Source: RGIG6165 sp045545175
GTDB taxonomy: Bacteria; Bacillota; Clostridia; Oscillospirales; Feifaniaceae
Direction of reading: 5' to 3'
Assembly: GCA_045545175.1 (NCBI GenBank)
Contig: JAZQAK010000007.1
Span: 150,759 to 214,758, forward strand
DNA length: 64,000 bases
Both the position numbers and the translations under genes were made by a program. Position 1 is the first letter of the stretch; each line of letters begins with the position of its first letter. Shown piece after piece: positions 32,112 to 41,699 of the stretch. Below the pieces are notes generated by a model that saw only the letters and a program-made list of their open reading frames with translations, did not search any database and was not told the DNA's origin.

Positions 32112-32776
32112 TGACACAGCAGAAAACCTTATCTCTTGCCGACAAGGTGTATGCCGAGCTTGAGGAAGAAATACTGAGCGGAAAATACGCCCGAGGGCAA
32201 AGCCTGCACGAATCGGCACTTGCCGATATGCTGGGTGTATCAAGAACACCGCTTCGCGAAGCGATACGCCGTCTTGAGCAGGACGGTCTGCTTGAAACGA
32301 TACCAAACAAGGGCATATTCGTCCGCGGTATATCGGTCGACGACATTATCGACATCTATAACATCCGCATAAATATCGAAGGGCTTGCCATTGAAAAGGC
32401 AATCGGCAAAGCCGACGATGAGACAATTGCCGAACTTGAGGAAATCCTCGATTTGCAGGAATTTTACGCCTCAAAGGGCGACTACGAAAAGTCGATGAGA
32501 ATGGACTCACGTTTTCACGGCTGTATATACAAAATGTGCGGTTCACCACCGCTGACGGATATACTCTGTAATCTGCACAACAAGATACAGCGCTTCCGCA
32601 AAACGTCGTTTTCAAGCAGCAGCAGGGCAAAAAACGCAACTGACGAGCACCGTCAGATGCTTGAAGCGATAAAAACGCGTGACAGTGAAAGGGCGGTAGC
32701 ACTTGCAAAACGCCATACGGAAAATGCAAAAGAAAATCTTATCAAGTTATATAAGGAGAAAGAATTATGGGATTGA
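32111..32776 (+). CDS. GntR-family (FCD domain) transcriptional regulator
   Basis: A 221-residue protein with an N-terminal winged helix (LADKVYAELEEEILSGKYARGQ is the opening region; the recognition part is VSRTPLREAIRRLEQDGLLE) and a C-terminal all-helical FCD ligand domain (about 80-215) with the metal-binding residues expected around DSRFHGCIY and EHRQMLEAI. FCD regulators usually sense carboxylates. It sits inside the operon it probably controls through the GTATACAA repeats upstream. It overlaps the aconitase start by 10 nt. Confidence 0.9.
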   Translation: MTQQKTLSLADKVYAELEEEILSGKYARGQSLHESALADMLGVSRTPLREAIRRLEQDGLLETIPNKGIFVRGISVDDIIDIYNIRINIEGLAIEKAIGKADDETIAELEEILDLQEFYASKGDYEKSMRMDSRFHGCIYKMCGSPPLTDILCNLHNKIQRFRKTSFSSSSRAKNATDEHRQMLEAIKTRDSERAVALAKRHTENAKENLIKLYKEKELWD

Positions 32777-34695
32777 CCATAGCACAGAAAATTATAAAAG
32801 AACATCTCATTTCAGGTGATATGAGCAAGGTCGGCAGCGAAATTGCTCTCAAAATAGACCAGACGCTGACGCAGGACGCTACGGGAACAATGGCGTATCT
32901 CGAATTTGAAACGATAGGTATTCCCCGTGTCAAAACCGAAAAAAGCGTGGCGTATATCGACCACAACACACTCCAGTCGGGCTTTGAAAATGCCGACGAC
33001 CACCGTTACATACAGTCGGTCGCAAAAAAACACGGCATATATTTTTCACGTCCCGGCAACGGCATCTGCCATCAGGTGCATCTTGAACGCTTCGGCAAGC
33101 CCGGTAAGACGCTTATCGGCTCGGACAGCCATACCCCCACGGGCGGCGGTATAGGTATGCTTGCAATGGGTGCAGGCGGTCTTGACGTTGCAGTTGCAAT
33201 GGGTGGCGGTGCATATTACATTTCAATGCCCAAAATGTATAAAGTCAATTTAACGGGCAAACTCTCCCCCTGGGTAAGTGCAAAGGACGTAAGCCTTGAA
33301 ATTCTTCGCCTTCTTTCAGTAAAAGGCGGTGTAGGTGCAATAATCGAATGGGGCGGCGAAGGTATAAAGACGCTGTCCGTTCCCGAACGTGCAACAATCA
33401 CGAATATGGGTACTGAGCTTGGTGCAACCACCTCAATATTCCCGTCTGACGAAACAACAAGAGAATTTTTGAAGGCACAGGGCCGTGAGGAAGATTATAT
33501 TCCGCTTTCAAGCGACGAAGATGCGGTTTACGACAAGATAATCGACATTGATTTGTCTACCTTAAAACCGCTTATTGCGTGCCCCCACTCACCCGACAAC
33601 GTGAAGCCTGCAAGTGAACTGACCGAAATCAAGGTTGACCAGGTGTGCATCGGCTCCTGCACGAATTCTTCTCTTGCAGATATGCTTAAAGTTGCGGCAA
33701 TCCTCAAGGGTAAGACGGTTGCTGACGGTGTTTCACTTTCAATCTCACCCGGTTCAAGACAGGTATTTTCAATGCTTTCCGAGTGCGGTGCACTCGCCGA
33801 TATGATAAATGCAGGTGCACGTATTCTTGAATGTGCCTGCGGTCCGTGTATAGGTATGGGCTTCTCCCCCAATTCAGGCGGTGTGTCACTGCGTACCTTC
33901 AACCGTAACTTTGAAGGCAGAAGCGGTACGGCAGACGGTAAAGTATATCTCGTATCCCCCGAAACTGCGGCAGTGTCGGCACTCACGGGCTATATAACCG
34001 ATGCAACGACCTGCGGTACGGCACCCGAAATCACGATGCCCGAAAAATTTACGATAAACGACAGTGCGGTTTTAGCACCTGCATCTGAGGAAGATGCAAA
34101 GGACGTTGAGATTCTGCGTGGTCCCAACATAAAGCCCTTCCCCGAAACGAAGCCTCTTGCAGAGAGTATTTCAGCACCCCTCATTCTCAAGGTGGGTGAC
34201 AATATCACGACAGACCACATTATGCCTGCAGGTGCGAAGATACTTCCCTACCGTTCAAACATCCCGTATCTTTCACAGTTCTGCTTCGGCGTATGTGACA
34301 AGACCTTCCCCGAGCGTGCTAAAGAGGCGGGAAGCAGTATAATCGTCGGCGGTATAAACTACGGTCAGGGCTCGTCGAGAGAGCATGCGGCACTCGTTCC
34401 GCTCTATCTCGGTGTCAAGGCGGTAATTGCAAAGAGTTTTGCAAGAATTCACGCGGCAAACCTCATAAATGCAGGTATAATCCCGCTTACGTTTGTAAAT
34501 GAAGCCGATTATGACAAACTTTCACAGGGTGACAGCCTTGTTATGTCCGACCTTTACAATTCACTTGCAAGCGGTGAATTTACGCTTGTAAATAAGACGA
34601 CGGGCGAAGAAATCAAACTCGTCGGTGAATTCACACAGCGCCAGACTGATATAATCAAGGCAGGCGGTTTATTGAAGTATACAAAGGGAGAATAA
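32767..34695 (+). CDS. acnA: Aconitate hydratase
   Basis: A 642-residue enzyme with 4Fe-4S ligands in CIGSCTNSS and CACGPCIGMG, the substrate-binding GSDSHTPTGGG, and the C-terminal swivel domain with GGINYGQGSSREHAAL. It interconverts citrate and isocitrate. Length (about 640) fits the monomeric aconitase form common in Clostridia and is shorter than AcnA of enterobacteria. It has ribosome site AAGGAG and overlaps the GntR gene, and lies 1 nt before the dehydrogenase gene start region. Confidence 0.95.
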   Translation: MGLTIAQKIIKEHLISGDMSKVGSEIALKIDQTLTQDATGTMAYLEFETIGIPRVKTEKSVAYIDHNTLQSGFENADDHRYIQSVAKKHGIYFSRPGNGICHQVHLERFGKPGKTLIGSDSHTPTGGGIGMLAMGAGGLDVAVAMGGGAYYISMPKMYKVNLTGKLSPWVSAKDVSLEILRLLSVKGGVGAIIEWGGEGIKTLSVPERATITNMGTELGATTSIFPSDETTREFLKAQGREEDYIPLSSDEDAVYDKIIDIDLSTLKPLIACPHSPDNVKPASELTEIKVDQVCIGSCTNSSLADMLKVAAILKGKTVADGVSLSISPGSRQVFSMLSECGALADMINAGARILECACGPCIGMGFSPNSGGVSLRTFNRNFEGRSGTADGKVYLVSPETAAVSALTGYITDATTCGTAPEITMPEKFTINDSAVLAPASEEDAKDVEILRGPNIKPFPETKPLAESISAPLILKVGDNITTDHIMPAGAKILPYRSNIPYLSQFCFGVCDKTFPERAKEAGSSIIVGGINYGQGSSREHAALVPLYLGVKAVIAKSFARIHAANLINAGIIPLTFVNEADYDKLSQGDSLVMSDLYNSLASGEFTLVNKTTGEEIKLVGEFTQRQTDIIKAGGLLKYTKGE

Positions 34696-34696
34696 T

Positions 34697-35845
34697 ATGG
34701 AAAAATATATTGATGAAGCCTGTGCCAAATTCCGTGAGATACTTTTGTCGCAGGTAGAACGTGTAGAAAAAATGAAAAGCGGTGCATCAGCAACCGATTT
34801 TTCAAAACTTGATAAAATCGTCATCGGCCTTGCAGGCGGTGACGGTATCGGCCCGATAATAACGGATGAAGCAGAAAGGCTTTTACGTTTTCTTCTTGCC
34901 GACGAACTTGCAAGCGGTAAGGTTGAAATCAAGGTAATCGAAGGGCTGACCATAGAAAACCGTATGGCACAAAACAAAGCGGTGCCTGACGACGTGCTCG
35001 CAGAAATTAAAAAGTGCGACGTGCTTCTCAAAGGACCCACGACCACACCCAAGGGCGGCACGATGGAGAGTGCAAACGTCACCCTCCGCCGTGAACTTGA
35101 CCTTTTTGCAAACGTGCGCCCCGTATGCGTGCCCGAGGAGGGTATTGACTGGACCTTCTTTAGAGAAAACACCGAGGGTGAGTACGTGCTCGGCAGCAAG
35201 GGAATTGAGATTCCCGACACGCTTGCCTGCGACTTCAAGGTGACGACAAATCCGGGTACTGAGCGTATTGCAAGGGCGGCATTTGACTTTGCAAGGGCAA
35301 ACGGCAAGAAAAAGGTTGCCATCGTAACCAAGGCAAACATAATGAAAAAGACGGACGGTAAATTTTCCGCCATCTGCCACGAAATCGCAAAGGAATACCC
35401 CGAAATCGAGGCTGAAGAGTGGTATATCGACATTATGACGGCAAACCTCGTCAACACGGCGATAAGAAGCAGTTTTGAGGTGTTCTTACTTCCCAACCTC
35501 TACGGTGACATCATCACCGACGAGGCTGCACAGATTCAGGGCGGTGTCGGCACTGCAGGAAGTGCAAACACGGGCAGTAAATACGCCATGTTTGAGGCAA
35601 TTCACGGCACGGCACCGAGAATGATTGAACAGGGTATCGGCGACTATGCCAACCCGTCCAGCCTCTTTAAAGCGACAGAACTTATGCTCCGCCACATCGG
35701 CTTTACGGCATACGCCGACAAGCTTGCAAAGGCGATGAGCATCTGCACCGAAACCGAGAAAAAGGTAATCTGCACGGGCGACCGTGACGGTGCAACCTGC
35801 AAAGAATTTGCAGACTACGTAATGGACACAATCAAATCCATATAA
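34697..35845 (+). CDS. icd: Isocitrate dehydrogenase (isocitrate/isopropylmalate family)
   Basis: A 382-residue beta-decarboxylating dehydrogenase with GGDGIGPIITDEAE, the substrate-arginine region RRELDLFANVRPV, ENTEGEYV, and metal-binding DIITDEAAQIQGG. The N-terminal ~30 residues form an extra helix. Operon position after citrate synthase and aconitase makes isocitrate the likely substrate, giving 2-oxoglutarate for glutamate. Cofactor (NAD or NADP) cannot be fixed safely from the sequence. Confidence 0.9.
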   Translation: MEKYIDEACAKFREILLSQVERVEKMKSGASATDFSKLDKIVIGLAGGDGIGPIITDEAERLLRFLLADELASGKVEIKVIEGLTIENRMAQNKAVPDDVLAEIKKCDVLLKGPTTTPKGGTMESANVTLRRELDLFANVRPVCVPEEGIDWTFFRENTEGEYVLGSKGIEIPDTLACDFKVTTNPGTERIARAAFDFARANGKKKVAIVTKANIMKKTDGKFSAICHEIAKEYPEIEAEEWYIDIMTANLVNTAIRSSFEVFLLPNLYGDIITDEAAQIQGGVGTAGSANTGSKYAMFEAIHGTAPRMIEQGIGDYANPSSLFKATELMLRHIGFTAYADKLAKAMSICTETEKKVICTGDRDGATCKEFADYVMDTIKSI

Positions 35846-35848
35846 TAA

Positions 35849-35886
35849 AACAGGCACAGTGGATAATAGCACTGTGCCTGTTCTTG
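35849..35886 (+). terminator. Terminator of the citrate-to-oxoglutarate operon
   Basis: CAGGCACAGTG pairs with CACTGTGCCTG (35870-35880), followed by TTCTTG. Confidence 0.8.
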
Positions 35887-35947
35887 CAGAATAAGCCTTT
35901 ATATGATAATATGCAATTAAAACAAGTGTCTCACGGAGGATTATGGC

Positions 35948-36406
35948 ATGAAAAAGTTAATAGCATTAGTTTTAGCACTGGTCTGCTTGCTTGGTTTGGT
36001 CGGTTGCTCCGGCAATCAGACTCAATCTGAAGATAAGACATTAGACACCCATACCCTTAAGGCAACAGAAAACTCTGTTGCTGAGATAGGCAGAGAAACA
36101 TTCAAATTGCCGGTTGAAATTTCTGAAAACGATGCAAATACTTTGTCACAGATATTGAGTAATGGCAGTTGGATAGAAGAAACTGCTGATTGTGAAAGTG
36201 ATTGTGTCATTAACCTGAAAGGTGATTGGGCATATTATGATTCTGATAGTGGAACTCTAAACAAATATAACCTGGCACAAATGTCAACTTATTCCTCAAA
36301 AGTCCAAGAAGTCAACGGAAAGAGTTTGGTTCTGCAGGAAGAAGATCGGGCAACCGTCAATAACATTCTTGAAAAATACATTACGCTGGGTATTAATGGC
36401 AACTAA
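35948..36406 (+). CDS. Uncharacterised lipoprotein
   Basis: A 152-residue protein with a lipoprotein signal (ALVLALVCLLGLVGC, Cys about residue 20) and a small acidic extracellular domain. No motif links it to a known family. It has CGGAGG before the ATG, no close operon partner, and slightly lower GC than the preceding operon. Confidence 0.75.
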   Translation: MKKLIALVLALVCLLGLVGCSGNQTQSEDKTLDTHTLKATENSVAEIGRETFKLPVEISENDANTLSQILSNGSWIEETADCESDCVINLKGDWAYYDSDSGTLNKYNLAQMSTYSSKVQEVNGKSLVLQEEDRATVNNILEKYITLGINGN

Positions 36407-36454
36407 CCGCTTAATTTACTAAGCAAATCTTACATAGTACCAAAGCCTCCCTTG

Positions 36455-36482
36455 AAGGCTCCCTTGTGCAAAGGGAGCCTTT
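36455..36482. repeat. Hairpin repeat related to 3147-3190
   Basis: AAGGCTCCCTT-GTGCA-AAGGGAGCCTT, an 11-bp stem; it could act as terminator for the lipoprotein gene. Confidence 0.65.
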
Positions 36483-36495
36483 GTTCCAAACAACA

Positions 36496-36523
36496 AAAAG
36501 GACGGTCATTGACCGTCCTTTTA
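36496..36523. terminator. Strong bidirectional hairpin
   Basis: AAAAGGACGGTCA-T-TGACCGTCC-TTTT, nested in a longer CAACA...TGTTG inverted repeat (36491-36529). Followed at 36531-36562 by a REP-like module identical in inverse to 8761-8792. Confidence 0.75.
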
Positions 36524-36636
36524 TTGTTGTTCGTAGGGTTTGGCGTTTACGACAAACCGTTATTCCGATTAATTTTTGCAAAAGCAAAAATCCCCCTTAA
36601 TTCCGAATTACGAATTCCGCATTCCGAATTAAAATA

Positions 36637-37005
36637 CTACCGTTTTTTCAGCACCGTTTCACCGTAAATCATGGTGTCACCGTTTTGTATCTCGTAAAAA
36701 TCCTGATACGAATTATCCTTATCCGAAAGCACTACGGAAACGAACGTGCTGTCCCCCTCCTGCTCTACGGAAAGAATCTGATACTGCATAGGCGAATACT
36801 GTGCCATATCCACCTGAACGTACATCTTACCGCCCTTGAAAACCATTTCATAGGTGTATGCACTTTCATCAAGCACCCACGTGCCTTCAAGAGGGTCTTT
36901 TCGGTAATTCTTTAGGTAAGTTACGGTATATGCCGACAGGGCAGACACCGCAAATATGAGCACCGCAAGAATAAGCGCCCTTTTAATTATCCTGCCTTTA
37001 GTCAT
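36637..37005 (-). CDS. Uncharacterised membrane-anchored small protein
   Basis: A 122-residue protein with one N-terminal membrane segment (RALILAVLIFAVSALSAYTV) and an extracellular beta-rich domain with DPLEGTWVLDESAYTYEMVF, the G-T-W pattern seen in lipocalin-like small secreted proteins. The ATG at 37005 overlaps the upstream gene stop by 8 nt. Both genes encode domains with similar L-E-G-x-x-W openings, so they are likely related to each other. Confidence 0.7.
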   Translation of the reverse strand: MTKGRIIKRALILAVLIFAVSALSAYTVTYLKNYRKDPLEGTWVLDESAYTYEMVFKGGKMYVQVDMAQYSPMQYQILSVEQEGDSTFVSVVLSDKDNSYQDFYEIQNGDTMIYGETVLKKR

Positions 37006-37336
37006 ACAACGTAAACGTTTCCTCTCCAAATTTCATCGTTCTTCCGCTGACGGTATATTCAGCCTCTTCCTGCTGTTCGGGAAAAGCGGTGTCGGTCAGC
37101 AAAAGTTTATACGTCTTGCTGTCCTCATTCTCTTTCACCTCAAGAATCTCGTACTGAATCTGTATTCCGTAATTCTCGTAGGTAAACTGCCCGTCCTCGA
37201 GAAGCCAGATGTCACCGTAAAGCTGAGACTTCCAGCGGATACCCTCAAGCTCGTGATTTTTATTCTTATTCTGACACCCTGCAAAAAGGGTTAATACCAT
37301 TAAAACTGCAAGAAGCAGACAAAATCTTTTTTTCAT
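36998..37336 (-). CDS. Uncharacterised lipoprotein related to its downstream neighbour
   Basis: A 112-residue lipoprotein (lipobox LFAGC, Cys about 22) whose mature part begins HELEGIRWKSQLYGDIW and ends SGRTMKFGEETFTLYD. Like the next gene it has an L-E-G-x-x-W start, a YEIL segment in the middle and a final M-x-x-G/GE-x-x-x strand. The ATG at 37336 follows GGGAATAATT and the upstream nucleotidyltransferase stop overlaps the ribosome site region. Confidence 0.7.
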   Translation of the reverse strand: MKKRFCLLLAVLMVLTLFAGCQNKNKNHELEGIRWKSQLYGDIWLLEDGQFTYENYGIQIQYEILEVKENEDSKTYKLLLTDTAFPEQQEEAEYTVSGRTMKFGEETFTLYD

Positions 37337-37338
37337 AA

Positions 37339-38256
37339 TTATTCCCACAACTTTTCAGGATACGTACCGTTGTCTTTAAGTGCCTGAAGTGCAGCGACAA
37401 CGCTGTCATGATCAGGCTTGTATGTAACGCCGTACCACTTGTCTTCGGATTTGAGCACCTTTACCGTTGCCCTGCCTTCATTTACAAGCTGACCCGTAAG
37501 TATCGGAATAAAATACTCGCTTTTCAGCGGATTTTTGGGTACTTCATTGTCAAGAAACGCCTTGAAGTTTTCTTCAATAAGCTTAATAATACTCTTTCCG
37601 TAGCCCCAGAAATTCATCGAAACGAGGCCCTTGGGATCAGCGATAACAATGCCGTCGTCACCCTCGTAAACAACGTTACCGTCTTCTCTTCTTTCGATAC
37701 CGCTTCTTTCGGCAATCTTTGAAAGGAAGCCGTCCTTCTGCTCACAAACGCCTCTCGTAACGGCACCGTTTTCGGAAAGCGTGTTTTCCATCACGTAGCC
37801 GACCATTGCGTAGTCGTAAGGCTCTTCTTCATCCTTGACGTTAACGAGATAGTCGTATATCGTCTTGAAAGCGCCCACACCGTAGTAGTCGTCGGCATTG
37901 ATAACTGCAAAAGGTGCGTCAACAACGTCCTTACAGCACAGAATCGCATGTGCCGTACCCCACGGCTTTTCTCTGCCTTCGGGCACACTGTAGCCTTCGG
38001 GAAGTTTATCAAGTTCCTGATACACGTATTCAACCTGAACGTGCTTTGACAAGTTTTCACCGATGCTTGCCTTAAAATCTTCTTCTATCGCCTTCTTAAT
38101 TATGAAAACGACCTTTTTAAAGCCTGCCCTTACCGCATCGTAAACTGAAAAATCTATTATTTTATGCCCGTACTTATCCATAGGTGCAATCTGCTTGAGA
38201 CCGCCGTAACGGCTGCCCATACCTGCCGCCATGATAACGAGGATTGGTTCTTTCAT
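37339..38256 (-). CDS. Sugar-phosphate nucleotidyltransferase family protein
   Basis: A 305-residue GT-A-fold protein with the nucleotide loop VIMAAGMGSRYGGLKQ, the catalytic Lys-bearing segment, and the metal site VINADDYYG. The fold is that of UTP- or dTTP-sugar-1-phosphate transferases, but the C-terminal half is not typical of GalU or RmlA, so substrate is uncertain. The first gene of a three-gene minus-strand unit with two small secreted proteins. Confidence 0.82.
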   Translation of the reverse strand: MKEPILVIMAAGMGSRYGGLKQIAPMDKYGHKIIDFSVYDAVRAGFKKVVFIIKKAIEEDFKASIGENLSKHVQVEYVYQELDKLPEGYSVPEGREKPWGTAHAILCCKDVVDAPFAVINADDYYGVGAFKTIYDYLVNVKDEEEPYDYAMVGYVMENTLSENGAVTRGVCEQKDGFLSKIAERSGIERREDGNVVYEGDDGIVIADPKGLVSMNFWGYGKSIIKLIEENFKAFLDNEVPKNPLKSEYFIPILTGQLVNEGRATVKVLKSEDKWYGVTYKPDHDSVVAALQALKDNGTYPEKLWE

Positions 38257-38298
38257 TTTAAATTCACTCCTGTCGGAAATTTTTGTAATTCCATTATA

Positions 38299-39423
38299 TC
38301 ATAAGAGTTTAGTTATATCAAACAGTTCGTTCAAAATTGTCGACAGTTGTGTGTACGGTCTCATTACGTTCCATATCCCCAGACCGTAGAGTCCTCTGTT
38401 TGACGCAAGCAGGCATTTTGCCCGTGTGCTTCGAGCATCCTCAAACCACACCACGTGGGATGCACCGACGTCATCGACGTAGTAGAAATACGGCGCCTGT
38501 ACCTGATCGTTGTATTCTATCACCGTTCGTTTCTGTGCGGCTATTGCAACCGCCTCCTCGTTGCCGATTGTGAGTGCCCTCGTACCCTCTTTATAGGGCA
38601 AGGTCCAGTCGTAGCCGTAGTTGGGATAGCCTAAAATTATTTTGTCGGCAGGTATCTCGGTCAAGGCATAGTCAAGCACCCTTGAAACGTTATTTATCGG
38701 TGCGACCGCCCCCGGAGGACCATAGGCGTAGCCCCATTCGTACGTCATAAGCAAAACCTTGTCTGCGGCGGCACCGAGCACGGCATAATCGTGTGCCTCA
38801 TACAAAAGTCCCGGTTGCTCTGCATAGGTCTTTGGCGCAAGTGCCGCGAATACGGGTGAGGGTGCAATCTTTTCTTTGAGCAGATTTATAAAATTCGCAT
38901 AACTCTGCGTGGCATACGCGGGTATAAACTCAAAATCAAGGTCAACACCGCCGTAGCCTTTTGCCCTCACCGCCTCTGCTATGGCATTTGCGGCACGCTC
39001 GGCAAGCACCGCATCGCTCATAACGTTTGCCGCCGTCACGCCCGAAAAATTGCCTGCCCTGTCCATCGCCGTGACCACCATTATCGGTACAGTACGGGCA
39101 TTTCTCGCCTCTGTAATAAGCGTATCGTCATTCGGTGCTTCAAGCGTACCCTCTTCTGTTATCCGATAGGTAAAAACCGACAGATAAGTAAGTTCGGGCA
39201 GTATTGCACGAAGAACCGTGCGGTCAATAAACGGATAGGCGTATCCAAGTGTGGCAAAATCACGCAGTTTAGGGGTATCCTGCTCAATAATTACCGTCTG
39301 TCCGACCACGAGATTATCGGGATTTCTTATGCCGTTTGAACTTATCAGCTGTGCATTGTCTACGCCGTACAGCCTTGCAATGTCCGACAGCGTTTCCCCT
39401 GCAAGAACGGTGTGAATAATCAT
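38299..39423 (-). CDS. LysM-GH18 hydrolase, YaaH/SleL-like spore cortex enzyme
   Basis: A 374-residue protein with one LysM repeat at the N-terminus (HTVLAGETLSDIARLYGVD, about 3-48) and a GH18 barrel with the catalytic GGVDLDFEF (about 165-173; Glu proton donor). Proteins of this design are spore-coat-associated N-acetylglucosaminidases acting during germination. No signal peptide is visible, as expected for proteins packed into the coat. The ATG at 39423 has GGTGGG 6 nt upstream. Two LysM repeats are common; only one is seen here. Confidence 0.87.
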   Translation of the reverse strand: MIIHTVLAGETLSDIARLYGVDNAQLISSNGIRNPDNLVVGQTVIIEQDTPKLRDFATLGYAYPFIDRTVLRAILPELTYLSVFTYRITEEGTLEAPNDDTLITEARNARTVPIMVVTAMDRAGNFSGVTAANVMSDAVLAERAANAIAEAVRAKGYGGVDLDFEFIPAYATQSYANFINLLKEKIAPSPVFAALAPKTYAEQPGLLYEAHDYAVLGAAADKVLLMTYEWGYAYGPPGAVAPINNVSRVLDYALTEIPADKIILGYPNYGYDWTLPYKEGTRALTIGNEEAVAIAAQKRTVIEYNDQVQAPYFYYVDDVGASHVVWFEDARSTRAKCLLASNRGLYGLGIWNVMRPYTQLSTILNELFDITKLL

Positions 39424-39435
39424 AATCAACCCACC

Positions 39436-39463
39436 TTGTCAAAACGAATATTTATGATATAAT
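39436..39463 (+). promoter_or_regulatory. Promoter of the aldo-keto reductase gene
   Basis: TTGTCA (39436-39441), 16 nt, TATAAT (39458-39463). Confidence 0.68.
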
Positions 39464-39501
39464 ATATTTTTAGGTATAACAATTTATTCGGAGGTTTACT
39501 T

Positions 39502-40344
39502 ATGAAAAACTCATTTAAACTTGCAAACGGAACACAGATTCCGGCAATCGGTTTCGGCACGTACAAAATTCCCGACGGTGAGGATGCTTATAATTCGGTA
39601 AAAGAGGCGCTTGCCTGCGGTTACCGTCATATAGACACGGCAAGTCTTTACGGCAACGAGGAGAGTGTCGGCAGGGCAATCCGTGACAGCGGTATAGCAA
39701 GAGAAGACATATGGGTAACGAGCAAGGTGTGGGACGATGACCAGGGCTACGAGAAGGCGAAGGCAAGCATTGAAAACAGCTTAAAGCGTCTTGACATCGG
39801 TTACATAGACCTTATGCTTATTCATTGGCCCATTCCCGAAGGCTTTGAGGGTGACTGGGCAGAACTCAATCTTTCAACGTGGCGTGCATTTGAAGAAGCG
39901 TATAAAGAGGGTAAACTCCGCGCAATCGGCGTATCAAACTTTATGCCCAAGCACTTAAAGCCCCTTCTTGCGAAGTGTGAAATTGCACCCATGGTAAACC
40001 AGATGGAAATACATCCCACCTACCCCCAGAAAGAAACGGTTGACTTCTGTCAGAACAGGGGCATCGTTATGGAGGCGTGGGCACCTCTTGGCAGGTCACA
40101 GGACCTTGAGGATCCCACTATAAACGCCGTTGCTGCGATTTATAACAAGACGCCTGCACAGATTTGTCTGCGTTGGGCATACCAGCACGGTATCGTCACA
40201 CTTCCCAAGTCAACACACGTCGAGAGAATTCGTGACAACCGCAAGATTTTTGACTTTGAAATCCACAAAAACGAGATGGAACTGCTCGATTCACTTCCCG
40301 ATGATAAGAGAATCAGCCGTCACCCCGACAATCTTCCCAGATAA
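39502..40344 (+). CDS. Aldo/keto reductase
   Basis: A 280-residue (alpha/beta)8 oxidoreductase with GFGTYKIPDGEDAY, the catalytic Asp-Tyr in GYRHIDTASLYGNEESVG, the catalytic His in LMLIHWP, and the NADPH-binding LPKSTHVERIRDN. It matches the 2,5-diketo-gluconate reductase-like group; substrate is open. It overlaps the rRNA methyltransferase gene by one base (TAATG). Confidence 0.93.
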   Translation: MKNSFKLANGTQIPAIGFGTYKIPDGEDAYNSVKEALACGYRHIDTASLYGNEESVGRAIRDSGIAREDIWVTSKVWDDDQGYEKAKASIENSLKRLDIGYIDLMLIHWPIPEGFEGDWAELNLSTWRAFEEAYKEGKLRAIGVSNFMPKHLKPLLAKCEIAPMVNQMEIHPTYPQKETVDFCQNRGIVMEAWAPLGRSQDLEDPTINAVAAIYNKTPAQICLRWAYQHGIVTLPKSTHVERIRDNRKIFDFEIHKNEMELLDSLPDDKRISRHPDNLPR

Positions 40345-41684
40345 TGAAGAAAAACGATATTATAGAACTTGAAATAGCAGGTTATTCATCAGACGGAAAC
40401 GGCATCGGCAGACATAATGGCGGTGTCGTTTTTGTGCCTTTTTCAGCAAAGGGTGACAGACTTCTCGTAAAGATTATAAAGGTCACAACCCGTTACCTTG
40501 TGGGCAGAATTGAAGAAATACTCACCCCCTCGCCCGACAGGGTTTCTCCCGCCTGCTCTTTTGCAGGTAAATGCGGCGGCTGTGCCTTTATGCACGTAAA
40601 CTACGAGGCTGAACTTGAAGCAAAAAAAGGCTTCGTTTCGGATGCTTTGAAGCGTCTCGGCGGTCTTGATATTGAGGTTGAAACCATTCTCGGTGCAGAA
40701 GAGGTTTCGTCGTACAGAAACAAGGCGTGCTACCCCGTTTCGTGCGAAAACGGCGAAATAAAGTGCGGTTTTTACGCCCCGCGTTCACACAGAATTGCAT
40801 CGGACGGTAATTGCGATATACAGAGTGACGTTGCAAACAGGGTGCGTGGTCTTACCGTGGATTTTATGAAAAAACACAGCATTAAACCCTATGATGAAAA
40901 AACGCAAAACGGCCTTGTTCGCCACGTTTTCGTGCGAAGCGGTGACACGGTCTGCGTTATGCTTGTGCTGACGGAGGAAAACCTGCCCTTTGCAGACGAA
41001 TATGTCACTCTGCTTAAAGAGAATATCGAAAATCTGCGAAGCGTGGTAATAAACGTAAACAGTGCCTCCACCAACGTGATAACGGGTGATAGATATATCA
41101 CGGTTTTTGGTGACGGGTATATGACGGATACTCTTTGCGGTCTTAAATTCAACATAACGGCGGCATCCTTTTATCAGGTCAACCGCAGGCAATGCGAGAG
41201 GCTTTACACGGCGGCACTTGATATGGCGGATATAACCGAAAACGATACGGTGCTCGACCTCTACTGCGGTATCGGCACGATAACGCTTCTTGAAGCAAAG
41301 CGTGCAAAGAAAGCGATAGGTGTTGAGATTGTTCCGCAGGCGATAGAGGATGCAAAGAAAAATGCAAAAATAAACGGCATTTCCAATGCAGAATTTTTCT
41401 GCGGTGATGCCACGCAGGCGGCACGCCGTCTTAAAGACGGGGGCATAAAAGCCGACGTAGTCACGGTTGACCCGCCAAGACAGGGGCTTGATGCCGACCT
41501 TATAAACACGATATCCGATATTTCCCCCGACAGACTCGTATACGTATCCTGCAACAGTGCAACGCTTGCCCGTGATTTAAAGCTTCTAAAAGAAAAGGGC
41601 TACGAAGCAAAAAAAGCCATAGCCGTAGATATGTTCCCCCGCACCAAGCACGTTGAAGCAGTCGTAATGCTATGTCGGGAATAA
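40344..41684 (+). CDS. rlmD: 23S rRNA (uracil-5-)-methyltransferase, RlmD/RumA family
   Basis: A 446-residue protein with an N-terminal TRAM domain (about 1-58), a 4Fe-4S cluster motif (CSFAGKCGGCAFMH), a Rossmann SAM domain with LDLYCGIGTITL, and motifs VDPPRQGLD and YVSCNSATLARDL, the latter holding the catalytic cysteine. It methylates U1939 and/or U747 equivalents in 23S rRNA; Firmicutes RlmCD-type enzymes may do both. The ATG shares a base with the preceding stop. Confidence 0.9.
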   Translation: MKKNDIIELEIAGYSSDGNGIGRHNGGVVFVPFSAKGDRLLVKIIKVTTRYLVGRIEEILTPSPDRVSPACSFAGKCGGCAFMHVNYEAELEAKKGFVSDALKRLGGLDIEVETILGAEEVSSYRNKACYPVSCENGEIKCGFYAPRSHRIASDGNCDIQSDVANRVRGLTVDFMKKHSIKPYDEKTQNGLVRHVFVRSGDTVCVMLVLTEENLPFADEYVTLLKENIENLRSVVINVNSASTNVITGDRYITVFGDGYMTDTLCGLKFNITAASFYQVNRRQCERLYTAALDMADITENDTVLDLYCGIGTITLLEAKRAKKAIGVEIVPQAIEDAKKNAKINGISNAEFFCGDATQAARRLKDGGIKADVVTVDPPRQGLDADLINTISDISPDRLVYVSCNSATLARDLKLLKEKGYEAKKAIAVDMFPRTKHVEAVVMLCRE

Positions 41685-41699
41685 GAGGGTTAAAAACAA

